A stretch of DNA of 64,000 nt from UBA5543 sp964464965 (GTDB lineage: Bacteria > Bacteroidota > Bacteroidia > Chitinophagales > Chitinophagaceae), in the NCBI GenBank assembly GCA_964464965.1, contig CAYXHM010000002.1, positions 186,001 through 250,000 of the forward strand. The letters run 5' to 3'. This document shows positions 19,228-27,810 of this stretch, in pieces. The notes below the pieces were generated by a model that saw only the letters and a program-made list of their open reading frames with translations, was not told the origin of the DNA and ran no database searches. Each line of letters starts with the position of its first letter. The first letter of the stretch is position 1. The translations under genes and the position numbers were made by a program.

Positions 19228-21516
19228 ATGCATAATTACCTGGAGGGGCTGAACGCTGAGCAGCGGGAAGCGGTAGAACATATAGAGGGACCACTGATGA
19301 TAGTCGCCGGTGCCGGCAGTGGTAAAACCAAGGTGCTGACTACCCGTATTGCACACCTGATGCAGCATGGTGTAGATGCTTTTAATATACTGGCGCTGAC
19401 CTTTACCAACAAAGCAGCCGCCGAAATGAAGGAACGTATCGAAAAGATACTGGGCAATAACGAAGCAAGGAATTTATATATAGGCACCTTTCACTCTGTG
19501 TTTGCACGTATACTGCGGGCAGAGGCCAACAAGCTGGGCTATCCCAATAACTTTACTATTTACGATACCGACGATGCGAAGTCTATTATAAAGGGTATTG
19601 TAAAGGATATGAACCTGGATGATAAGCATTACAAGCCGGCGTTTATATACAACCGCATATCGGCAGCAAAAAACAGCCTGATAGATGCGACAGCGTATAT
19701 GCAGGACAGCTTTATACAGCAGGAAGATGCACGCAGCACACGCCCGCTGATAGGCGAGATATACGCCCGTTATTCCGCAAGGTGCTTTAAAAATGGCGCC
19801 ATGGATTTTGACGACCTGCTGTTTAAAATGTACATACTGCTTACCAATTTCCCCGAAGTATTGGCGAAGTACCAGCATAAGTTTAAGTATATATTAATAG
19901 ACGAGTACCAGGATACCAATGTTGCGCAGTATAAGATCATAAAAATGATGGGTGCGGTGCACGAAAATATTTGTGTAGTAGGCGACGATGCGCAAAGTAT
20001 CTATTCTTTCCGCGGAGCGACTGTGCAGAATATATTACAGTTCCAGGATGACTACGCCGATGTAAAAGTGGTAAAGCTGGAGCAAAACTACCGCAGTACA
20101 CAGTCTATACTGAAGGCTGCTAATAACATAATATCGAACAACAAGAACCAGATACCCAAACAACTGTGGACGGACAATATTGAGGGAGAGAAAATAGTAT
20201 TGGTACGTACGCTGACGGATAATGACGAGGGACGTTTTGTTGCTGACGCTATTACGGAAATGAAGTTGCGTAACCATTATAAAAACAGCGATTTCGCTAT
20301 ACTATATCGCACCAATGCGCAAAGCCGTTCTTTTGAGGAAAGCCTGCGCAGGATGAACATACCTGCAAAACTGTATGGTGGCATTTCGTTCTATCAACGT
20401 AAAGAGATAAAAGACTACCTTTCTTACCTGCGTATTGTTGTCAACACACAGGATGAAGAGAATATAAAACGTATCATTAACTATCCCGTTCGTGGTATTG
20501 GTAAAAGCAGCATAGAACGCTTACTGGTATTTGCCGACCAGCATAATATTACTTTCTGGGAAGCTTTGCAAAGGCCTGATTATGCCGGCTTGAAGGGAGC
20601 TGCATCTGCTGCCATAGAGAATTTTACAACGATGATAAAAAGTTTCCACGCCATGCTGGAAAAAGCAAATGCCTATGAAGTGGCTTTTGCTGTAGGTAAA
20701 CATACCGGCCTGGTAGCAGACCTTTACAATGACAAATCTGTAGAGGGACTGGCACGTTATGAGAACGTACAGGAGCTTTTGAACTCGATAAAAGAATTTA
20801 CAGAAACCCCCGATGAAGAAGGTGAACTGAGGGAGAAATCATTAGGCAGTTACCTGCAGCAAATATCATTGCTGACAGATACCAACGAAACCGATGAAGA
20901 AAAAGATGCAGTGAAATTAATGACAATACATGCTGCGAAAGGATTGGAATTTCCATGCGTATTTTCTGTAGGGCTGGAAGAAAACCTTTTCCCCAGTGCT
21001 ATGAGCATGTACGACCGTGAAGACCTGGAAGAAGAACGCCGCTTGTTTTATGTAGCTACCACCCGTGCAAAAGAAAGGCTGTGGGTGACCTATGCTACCA
21101 GCCGTTATCGTTTTGGCCAGTTGGTGCAAAACGAGCCAAGCAGGTTTATTGACGAACTACCGGAGCATCATCTTGACCGCTCTTTTACAGGGCCAAGCGC
21201 AAGAGGTGTGGGGTCTGTAGGGTTTGGCAACAATACGGTCAGCCGCTCTTTTGAAAAGACACCATCTTTGAAAAAACTGGCCGATAAGGTAAACCAACCT
21301 AAACCAACATCGCATTTGCCTACTGCAAACTTTGCAGGTGACAATCCCATGGATATGGAAACGGGTATGTCTGTTGAACATGCCAAGTTTGGGTTTGGGA
21401 TAATCAAGGCATTAGAAGGCGGGGCCAATAACAGGATTGCCACTATAGAATTTAAAGACGGCCATGGTGTAAAGAAGATCATGCTGAACTTTGCGAAGAT
21501 CCGGATTGTACGTTAA
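19228..21516 (+). CDS. pcrA: ATP-dependent DNA helicase UvrD/PcrA
   Basis: A superfamily 1A 3'-5' helicase of 762 residues that works in DNA repair and replication. The Q motif LNAEQREAV, Walker A GAGSGKT (28-34), TFTNKAAAEMKERI, Walker B LIDEYQD, GDDAQSIYSFRGA, QNYRST, and the C-terminal motifs KLMTIHAAKGLEFPCVF and VATTRAKERL are all visible. The end (VEHAKFGFGIIKALEGG...) is the PcrA-type C-terminal Tudor-like domain that contacts RNA polymerase in Gram-positive PcrA. The ATG is set by the -7 element just upstream. Confidence 0.95.
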   Translation: MHNYLEGLNAEQREAVEHIEGPLMIVAGAGSGKTKVLTTRIAHLMQHGVDAFNILALTFTNKAAAEMKERIEKILGNNEARNLYIGTFHSVFARILRAEANKLGYPNNFTIYDTDDAKSIIKGIVKDMNLDDKHYKPAFIYNRISAAKNSLIDATAYMQDSFIQQEDARSTRPLIGEIYARYSARCFKNGAMDFDDLLFKMYILLTNFPEVLAKYQHKFKYILIDEYQDTNVAQYKIIKMMGAVHENICVVGDDAQSIYSFRGATVQNILQFQDDYADVKVVKLEQNYRSTQSILKAANNIISNNKNQIPKQLWTDNIEGEKIVLVRTLTDNDEGRFVADAITEMKLRNHYKNSDFAILYRTNAQSRSFEESLRRMNIPAKLYGGISFYQRKEIKDYLSYLRIVVNTQDEENIKRIINYPVRGIGKSSIERLLVFADQHNITFWEALQRPDYAGLKGAASAAIENFTTMIKSFHAMLEKANAYEVAFAVGKHTGLVADLYNDKSVEGLARYENVQELLNSIKEFTETPDEEGELREKSLGSYLQQISLLTDTNETDEEKDAVKLMTIHAAKGLEFPCVFSVGLEENLFPSAMSMYDREDLEEERRLFYVATTRAKERLWVTYATSRYRFGQLVQNEPSRFIDELPEHHLDRSFTGPSARGVGSVGFGNNTVSRSFEKTPSLKKLADKVNQPKPTSHLPTANFAGDNPMDMETGMSVEHAKFGFGIIKALEGGANNRIATIEFKDGHGVKKIMLNFAKIRIVR

Positions 21517-21589
21517 CATTTTCTTCTCATATCAGTTTGTGGATTTGGCGGTGTTCTTGCACCAATACAGTTATAAAAGCTTCAACATT

Positions 21590-23209
21590 ATGCTATTCAA
21601 CAAAAAAGCAATCGCCATTATATTACTGGCACTAAGCTGCAATACCCTTTGGGCGCAGACAAAACAGAAGGTAGATATTAAATCGGCTACAGTATTCCTG
21701 AACGGCGCAGAACTGTTCAGCACAGGTAAAGTAAACCTGGCGGCGGGTGAAACACAGATATTATTCACCAATATCGCGGGAAACGTCAACCAACAAAGCC
21801 TCAACGTTGGTGCTACCAACAATGTTGTAGTACAATCGGCCGTTTTTCAGAATAATTTTCTAAGGGATGAAAACCTGTCGCCGCGCGCCAGGGAGGTAAA
21901 GGATAGTATAGAGTACCTGGAAAAAAGCAGGAGCGGTACCAATAATGAGATAATAAGCCTGGATGAACAGGTGGCTATATTAAGGCAAAACAGGCAGGTG
22001 TCCGGTGTCAACACGGGGTTATCTACCACTGAGCTGCAAAAAATGCTGGACCTGGTAAAGGCACGCATGGGTAAAATACTGGACGAAAAAGACGCTCTTG
22101 CTGCAGGCCTGAAAAAGGTAGATGAGCGACTGGCTAAACTGCGCCAGCAATTAGCAGAAGAACAGCAAAGAGGTTACCAGCCCGGGGGCCAGTTATTAGT
22201 TACATTTTACAGCCCAAGGGCTACTGCGGCAGATATCACATTGTCGTATATAGTGCCTAATGCAGGCTGGAGTCCAAGCTATGATTTGCGAGTGGAGGAA
22301 CTGGGCGGCCCCGTAAAACTGTTTTATAAAGCACATGTGTACCAGAACAGCGGCGTAGCATGGGATAAAGTGAAACTGAGCCTTTCTACCGGTAACCCTA
22401 CCGAAGGTGCAGAAGCGCCGGTATTGAACCCATGGTATTTGCAGTTTTATATGCCAAGGCCTGCTGCGTATCAGAACAGGGCAAAATCCATTGCTGCATC
22501 AGAGGAATTATCTGATGTACAGGTACAAGAGTACAAAGTACCGTTGGTAGACAAATTTGAGGGCGGCACTACTATGGACAGTTACGTTCAGACAGATAAT
22601 AACGGTATCAATACAGTATTTGACATCGACCTGCCATATACTATACCAAGTGATGGCCAGCAATATAACGTAGCTATTAAAACGGCAGAACTTCCGGCTA
22701 CCTACCGATACTTCGCTGCACCTAAACTTGACAGGGATGCCTTCCTGCAGGCACAGGTTACAGATTGGGAAAAACTGGACCTGCTGCCGGCGCCAACCAA
22801 TATATTTTACGAAGGTACTTATGTAGGCCAGGGATTTATTGATGTACGTAATGTAAAAGACACAATGAACCTGTCTTTGGGCCGCGATAAGAAAATAGTA
22901 GTACGCCGTGAGCGCGATAAAGAACTACGCAGCGTGAAAACCATAGGTACTAATATACGTGAAGAATTTGTGTACAAAATAACCGTACGTAACACACGTA
23001 ACAAAGCGGTAGATGTAGTAGTGATGGACCAGTTGCCCATAAGCAACGATAAAGATATTGAGGTGAATGACAAGGACTACAAAGGTGCAGACTATAACGA
23101 AACCACCGGTGCTGTAACATGGAAACTACAATTGAAGCCTAATGAAACCAAGGAACTGATAATGGGTTATACGGTGAAATATCCCAAAGGCAGACAGGTT
23201 AATTTATAG
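21590..23209 (+). CDS. DUF4139 (mucoidy inhibitor MuiA-like) exported protein
   Basis: An exported protein of 539 residues. It has a signal peptide (AIAIILLALSCNTLWAQ), an N-terminal DUF4140-like domain (VDIKSATVFLNGAELF), a coiled-coil segment (about 100-190, rich in Lys/Glu/Leu), and a C-terminal DUF4139 domain with SYIVPNAGWSPSYDLRVEE and NIFYEGTYVGQGFID. The family is known as mucoidy inhibitor A; its biochemical role is not established. The ATG at 21590 gives a proper signal peptide; a longer frame starting inside the helicase gene is unlikely. A strong terminator follows. Confidence 0.85.
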   Translation: MLFNKKAIAIILLALSCNTLWAQTKQKVDIKSATVFLNGAELFSTGKVNLAAGETQILFTNIAGNVNQQSLNVGATNNVVVQSAVFQNNFLRDENLSPRAREVKDSIEYLEKSRSGTNNEIISLDEQVAILRQNRQVSGVNTGLSTTELQKMLDLVKARMGKILDEKDALAAGLKKVDERLAKLRQQLAEEQQRGYQPGGQLLVTFYSPRATAADITLSYIVPNAGWSPSYDLRVEELGGPVKLFYKAHVYQNSGVAWDKVKLSLSTGNPTEGAEAPVLNPWYLQFYMPRPAAYQNRAKSIAASEELSDVQVQEYKVPLVDKFEGGTTMDSYVQTDNNGINTVFDIDLPYTIPSDGQQYNVAIKTAELPATYRYFAAPKLDRDAFLQAQVTDWEKLDLLPAPTNIFYEGTYVGQGFIDVRNVKDTMNLSLGRDKKIVVRRERDKELRSVKTIGTNIREEFVYKITVRNTRNKAVDVVVMDQLPISNDKDIEVNDKDYKGADYNETTGAVTWKLQLKPNETKELIMGYTVKYPKGRQVNL

Positions 23210-23255
23210 AGATTTGACTTGCCCGGAAAACGGCTTGTTATTAGAGAATAAAATG

Positions 23256-23294
23256 AAAGCAGTAGTAAGTTCATTTCTTACTACTGCTTTTTTG
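23256..23294 (+). terminator. Rho-independent terminator, 14-bp stem
   Basis: AAAGCAGTAGTAAG and its perfect complement are separated by a 7-nt loop, and the right arm runs into TTTTTTG. It ends the DUF4139 transcript and lies 40 bp before the stop of the convergent gene. Confidence 0.88.
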
Positions 23295-23331
23295 TTTATA
23301 AATTCTAGGTCAGCACTTTGCGCAATATTAT

Positions 23332-24942
23332 TTATTTTATTGCTACTCTTTGCTGATATACATGCCCTTCTTTATCCTCTATCTTCAGTAAATACACACC
23401 TGCAGCACAACTGCTTATATCAAGTTTCATACCCGGAGAGCTTGATTTTTCATTTGCAACCAGCTTTCCTACCGCGTTGAACAACCACAATTTACAGTCC
23501 TCTGACGGTAGTGATATATACAATATGCCTGATGCAGGGTTGGGATGCACCTTGGCAAGGTGGCGTTTACCGGGCTCATGAACAGCCAATGGGTCAGCTG
23601 CCTGGAAGTAATATAACTCCTTACCGACATCGCTACGGTAGTGGGCAGGAAAATACAGGGTAGTATCGTGTACATACAAGCCTCCTGTAACAGGCGACGT
23701 TAGCGGTGAAATGGCAGGCGCTATCATTTTCGTGCTGTCAGGGTCGCCATCGGTTACCCACAGGTGCGAACCATTTGCACCGTCTGATGCAGTGAAATAC
23801 AACTTGCCTCGGTATTCTGTAAATGCATTAGCGCCGCTGTTCCCCGTTGGGTTGATTGTTTTAAGCAAGGTGGTGCCCGCACCCGTTCCATCACTTTGCC
23901 ATACCTGGCCATCTACCACACCATCGTTAGCGCGAAAATATAATTTGCCCTTATATGGTGTAATATCGAAAGGCACACTGCCATTTGCACCGGGTTGAAT
24001 ATCTTTTAGCAGAACGGTACCTGCACTCGTACCATTTGTAGCCCATAGCTCACAGCCCCCTCCGGCATCTGAACCCTGGAAATAACGCTTACCACCAAGC
24101 TCTGCCGAAACATCTAAAATTGTTCCGCTGATACAGCCGCCTATATTTACTGCCGCTACCATCACAGTGCCGGCAGTAGTACCATCGGTTTCCCAAAGCC
24201 CTGCATCGGTGCCATCGTAAGCGCTGAAATATAGTTTACCGCCAAGTGGCATAAACCTGTCGGGGCTGGATGACGAAGACGGATGAATATTTTTCAACAT
24301 CGTGGTGCCAGCTGCAGTACCGTCAGACACCCACAGCTCGCGCCCGTTTGCCCCATCAGTAGCATTGAAAAACAACTTCCCGTTGTGTGCTATTATATAT
24401 AGTGGGTTTGAATTGCCGGCGCCAGGTACCATATCCTTTAGCAAAACCGTGCCTACACTGGTACCATCTGATACCCATAATTCCTGCCCGTTCACATCGT
24501 CATCCGCCTCGAAGTAAAGCTTGTTATTCAGTACCGCAAAATACCCAGGGTCACTATCTGTAGCACCTGATGCAATATCCTTCAGCATTTGCGTGTTAGC
24601 AGGCGTTCCATCCGAAACCCAAAGTTCACGGCCTGCCGCACCATCATCTGCAGTGAAGTAAAGTTTTCCGTTCATCACTATAAAGTCTTCCGGCGCACCT
24701 GATGCAGCTCCCGCATTTATGTCTTTAACCAGAACAGTGCCTGCGGCAGTACCGTCAGTTACCCATAGTTCGCGGCCGTTAGTACCGTCATCAGCCGAGA
24801 AGTACATCTTACCATTGTACGTAGTAAAACCGCCGGGGTTCGCACTTCCAAGAGGGTTAATATCTTTTAAAAGAACAGGCTCCTGCGCAAAGGAAAAAAC
24901 TGTGCATGTAGTAAAAAATGAAAGTAGTACCAATCTTTTCAT
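23332..24942 (-). CDS. ELWxxDGT-repeat protein with T9SS type A sorting domain
   Basis: A secreted or surface protein of 536 residues. A signal peptide (LVLLSFFTTCTVFSFAQ) is followed by eight repeats of about 48-50 residues with the pattern ELWVTDGTAAGT..LKDI plus a LYFSADDG-type strand, predicted to form a beta propeller. A C-terminal T9SS type A domain (VHPNPASGILYISL ... VAIK) marks it for outer-membrane export and anchoring. The ligand is unknown. Downstream on the other strand is the DUF4139 terminator. Confidence 0.88.
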   Translation of the reverse strand: MKRLVLLSFFTTCTVFSFAQEPVLLKDINPLGSANPGGFTTYNGKMYFSADDGTNGRELWVTDGTAAGTVLVKDINAGAASGAPEDFIVMNGKLYFTADDGAAGRELWVSDGTPANTQMLKDIASGATDSDPGYFAVLNNKLYFEADDDVNGQELWVSDGTSVGTVLLKDMVPGAGNSNPLYIIAHNGKLFFNATDGANGRELWVSDGTAAGTTMLKNIHPSSSSSPDRFMPLGGKLYFSAYDGTDAGLWETDGTTAGTVMVAAVNIGGCISGTILDVSAELGGKRYFQGSDAGGGCELWATNGTSAGTVLLKDIQPGANGSVPFDITPYKGKLYFRANDGVVDGQVWQSDGTGAGTTLLKTINPTGNSGANAFTEYRGKLYFTASDGANGSHLWVTDGDPDSTKMIAPAISPLTSPVTGGLYVHDTTLYFPAHYRSDVGKELYYFQAADPLAVHEPGKRHLAKVHPNPASGILYISLPSEDCKLWLFNAVGKLVANEKSSSPGMKLDISSCAAGVYLLKIEDKEGHVYQQRVAIK

Positions 24943-25186
24943 AAAGCTGTATTTTAAGTAAACAATTTATGTCTGTAAAGAGGTGCATCCTGCATTGCAA
25001 GAGACACGGCACACTTATAAAATCAGGGGGCAATATAAAAATACATATTATTTGTGTAATAATAGATTGTACACATTAAATAAAACTCTCTTTACAACAA
25101 CAGAAAAATTCCTATGATGAGGACTACCGGACATATTGTATTTATAATTTATTGTAACTATAATTGTGTATTAATTTAAAACTTCT

Positions 25187-25363
25187 ATGAAAAAACTTAT
25201 TCTTTTAGGATTACTATCATTTTCACTAGTATCATTCAGTTCTTGTTTAAAGAAATATGAATGCGATTGCCCGGCAGGCACAAAGCACACTGTGCATACA
25301 ACTGACGAGGAAAGCGCTACTAATATGTGTTTTGAAAACACAAGCGGGCGTTGTACCTACTAG
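25187..25363 (+). CDS. Small cysteine-rich lipoprotein (58 aa)
   Basis: A 58-codon frame starts MKKLILLGLLSFSLVSFSSC, a classic lipoprotein signal with the lipidated Cys at 20. The mature 39 residues contain Cys at 25, 27, 48 and 56, and a short charged segment. The start follows an A/T-rich stretch typical of Bacteroidota translation starts. The stop is directly followed by a strong nested hairpin that would terminate its transcript. No known family is recognised. The lipobox and the terminator together make a real gene likely. Confidence 0.7.
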   Translation: MKKLILLGLLSFSLVSFSSCLKKYECDCPAGTKHTVHTTDEESATNMCFENTSGRCTY

Positions 25364-25451
25364 AAAGCCGAAAAAGCTTTGCATCCGAAAGTAGAAATAA
25401 AGATAAGAGTACTTTAAGGGTACTCTTATCTTTATAAATTTTTTCGGCTTT
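25364..25451. terminator. Nested double hairpin / bidirectional terminator
   Basis: The inner stem is 14 bp perfect (AAAGATAAGAGTAC, 25399-25412, with 25420-25433). It sits inside a second perfect 12-bp stem (AAAGCCGAAAAA, 25364-25375, with 25440-25451). It begins one base after the lipoprotein stop and lies 44 bp from the stop of the convergent gene at 25496, so it probably ends transcription both ways. Confidence 0.82.
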
Positions 25452-25495
25452 AGTAGTGCATTCAGATGAGATTTTTCAAATGGTGTAAATTTATG

Positions 25496-26659
25496 TTACT
25501 CATTTTGTTGCAAACTGATGGATATTTTTTTGTCGATATCAGCCTTAGTAAAGGTACCCAGGTGGCCTATAAGCACTGGAATAAAGGAATCGATGTTTTT
25601 ATATTTTCCCCTGTTTTCTTCATACTGTTTCATGACAAGTTCCAGGTCTGGTATCAAAGCGAAACTGCATTCATTCACATAATTTTTTCTAAGCGTGGCT
25701 ATACCGGTGTCATGCATCTGGGCAGCAACCCTTACTTCTCCAAGGCGAACAACCAGTTCATTCACAAAATCCCACCAGTTTCCATATGCCTGCTCTTGCA
25801 TTAATGAATCCAGCAATGGTGTAAAAAGTGTATCATAGCTATTTATCTGCGTTAGTATTTCCTTTTTCAAAAGTGTATTGGTAATAAATGAATGGCAGAA
25901 CTCATGATTAACCGTTTCCCTATAATAATCATGTGCCGTGCTATCTTTATATCCATATTCTTTTAACTGGTGGATGTCTTCATAATCCTTCAGTTTTTTT
26001 ACAGGTGAAATAAGTGCGTATTGTGCCTGTGCTTCTTCCTTTTTACCATTTGAAATAGAAAAACACCATCCGTACGGAGAAATGGGCATTATATAGACAG
26101 TATAAGATGCATGCTCTATGCCAAAGTATTGTTCCATTCCGGATATAAGGCTATTATTCATATACTCATTAACTTCTGCACACGCGCCATTATAAAACGC
26201 TTTATGTTTTTCCAGGAAAGCAGCTACATCTCCGTCTTTATAAAAGTCGGCGAGCGTATCAAGATATGGTCTTAGCAATCCCGCATGTGAGTCCCAGAAA
26301 TAACCTTCAGGCGCATATAAAATCTTAGTACCCGGCAACTCTTCGGCAAACATTATTCCCTGGAACAATATGCCGCCGATATCTTTGGTTTCTTCTAATA
26401 TGCGCTGAGTTGCTTTTACTGCCGGGTGATCTTTATGAGTTGCAAAGTGTTTTCTCGCTTCGTATATTAAGGGCCTGCTTTTACGGCTTGCGGGTACTGT
26501 GTTGAAAAAATAATCCTCATCGCTTATAGCCCTGAGTATCATGATCGTTTCTACCGTTTTATGATAGCTTACCTTTATTTTTTTAGATTTTACTGTACCA
26601 TATACATTAGCATTAAACAAGAGAAGAATGAGTAATACATTCGTAGAAAATCGACTCAT
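25496..26659 (-). CDS. Putative exported zinc peptidase (DUF4932-like)
   Basis: A 387-residue exported protein with an N-terminal signal peptide (NVLLILLLFNANVYG). The motif ETVNHEFCHSFI contains HExxH (HEFCH), which suggests a gluzincin-type metallopeptidase; a downstream Glu in NELVVRLGEVRVA could be the third ligand. Overall pattern and length resemble DUF4932 proteins of Bacteroidota. No substrate is known. It is separate from the ppx/two-component region by the decayed ppx copy, and converges with the small lipoprotein. Confidence 0.65.
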   Translation of the reverse strand: MSRFSTNVLLILLLFNANVYGTVKSKKIKVSYHKTVETIMILRAISDEDYFFNTVPASRKSRPLIYEARKHFATHKDHPAVKATQRILEETKDIGGILFQGIMFAEELPGTKILYAPEGYFWDSHAGLLRPYLDTLADFYKDGDVAAFLEKHKAFYNGACAEVNEYMNNSLISGMEQYFGIEHASYTVYIMPISPYGWCFSISNGKKEEAQAQYALISPVKKLKDYEDIHQLKEYGYKDSTAHDYYRETVNHEFCHSFITNTLLKKEILTQINSYDTLFTPLLDSLMQEQAYGNWWDFVNELVVRLGEVRVAAQMHDTGIATLRKNYVNECSFALIPDLELVMKQYEENRGKYKNIDSFIPVLIGHLGTFTKADIDKKISISLQQNE

Positions 26660-26720
26660 GTTGAAGATATTTCAATAAATATACTAATTACTCTTTATAT
26701 CTTGCCTGGGGTCTCACTAT

Positions 26721-26980
26721 TTTTATTATACAGCGTGCGTATCAATCCATCGGCCAAGCCTATTTGGGTACATAAATTTCTTCAGTATCGCCCAGCGCAT
26801 AACGGAGGAATATAGGTAAGAACTGTCGTCGTTCAGGTTGTCTGCAATATGTGTTTTGTACAGTATAGTGGCTTGTTACATGCAGGATATAATTTGTATA
26901 TCTATCCCGGTTTCCTGTTTTATCTCCTTCATTATTTCTTTGCCGCTGCCCGCATCGAGCATGGCAGAGGTGGCGGATGA
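26721..26980 (-). pseudogene. Decayed internal-deletion copy of ppx
   Basis: Two segments match the intact ppx gene at 30886-31782: 26721-26810 resembles 30911-31006 (3' end of ppx) and 26811-26980 resembles about 31375-31546 (middle of ppx). The roughly 370 bp between them are missing, joined at a short ATA-rich microhomology. Small indels (TATTTT shortened to TATTT) also break the frame. No start or functional core remains. With the intact ppx it brackets the two-component pair at 27085-30775 as a direct repeat. The rest of the 26660-27084 interval has nothing recognisable. Confidence 0.85.
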
Positions 26981-27084
26981 CCGCAGTGCTGATCGATGTA
27001 ATGAAACTACCATTTATGTGCATGAACAACCTGAAAAATGTAACAGGTGGGTTAAGCTGGTAATAAATGACAATAATGTGCCCG

Positions 27085-27810
27085 CTACCCCTTAAATAGA
27101 TGCAGGAATTCTTCGCGGGCGTTTTTAGAAACAGGTATTTCATGTCCACCTTCAGTAATAACTATCCCAGCGCTTTCATACCGTATCACTTTATTGACAT
27201 TAACAATGAATGAACGATGGATATTGTAAAAACAATGTGATTCAACCAGCATTTTCAGTTTCCCTAAATTACAAGAACTGAGATACACTTTTTCCTTCGT
27301 TACTATTTTTGTACATCTTGAGGTTGCCTCCATATAAAATATATCCTCGATGTTGACATAGTCAATACCCTTACTATTACGTATGCCTATTTTATTGTTG
27401 TTATGCAATACTTTTTCCTGGTTACCTACTGCAAGTCTTTTGTCGTGCACTCGTTGCAATGCTTTGTCAATAGTATTAAAAAGCTTAAGATGATTTATAG
27501 GTTTTAATATATACCCTGCGGGAGTAAAATTGAAGGCGGTTAACGCATATTCTTCATGAGCAGTAATAAATATTACTTCTGACTGTAAATCGGGCATTTG
27601 CTCTAATAATTCCAAGCCGGTTTTATGAGGCATAGAAATATCAAGGAACAAAATGTCTGCATTATTCTTTGTAAGCGCATCAACTGCTGTATCAACAGAT
27701 GTATATGTGCCCAGCAGATGTAAATTATCGTATTGTCCTGCAATGGTTTTCTGTAACAGCCTTATTGCATTTGGCTCGTCGTCAACTATTAAATAAGTGA
27801 AACTATTCAT
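27085..27810 (-). CDS. LytTR-family response regulator
   Basis: A cytoplasmic response regulator of 241 residues. The receiver domain has D10/D11, phospho-acceptor D57 in LFLDISMPHKTG, FITAHEEYA and YILKP; the LytTR DNA-binding domain is at about 140-240 (YNIHRSFIVNVNKVIRYES, EIPVSKN). It overlaps the upstream kinase gene by 8 nt, so the two are coupled. It is paralogous to the regulator at 2979-3710, with the same domain order and length. Targets are unknown. Confidence 0.93.
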   Translation of the reverse strand: MNSFTYLIVDDEPNAIRLLQKTIAGQYDNLHLLGTYTSVDTAVDALTKNNADILFLDISMPHKTGLELLEQMPDLQSEVIFITAHEEYALTAFNFTPAGYILKPINHLKLFNTIDKALQRVHDKRLAVGNQEKVLHNNNKIGIRNSKGIDYVNIEDIFYMEATSRCTKIVTKEKVYLSSCNLGKLKMLVESHCFYNIHRSFIVNVNKVIRYESAGIVITEGGHEIPVSKNAREEFLHLFKG

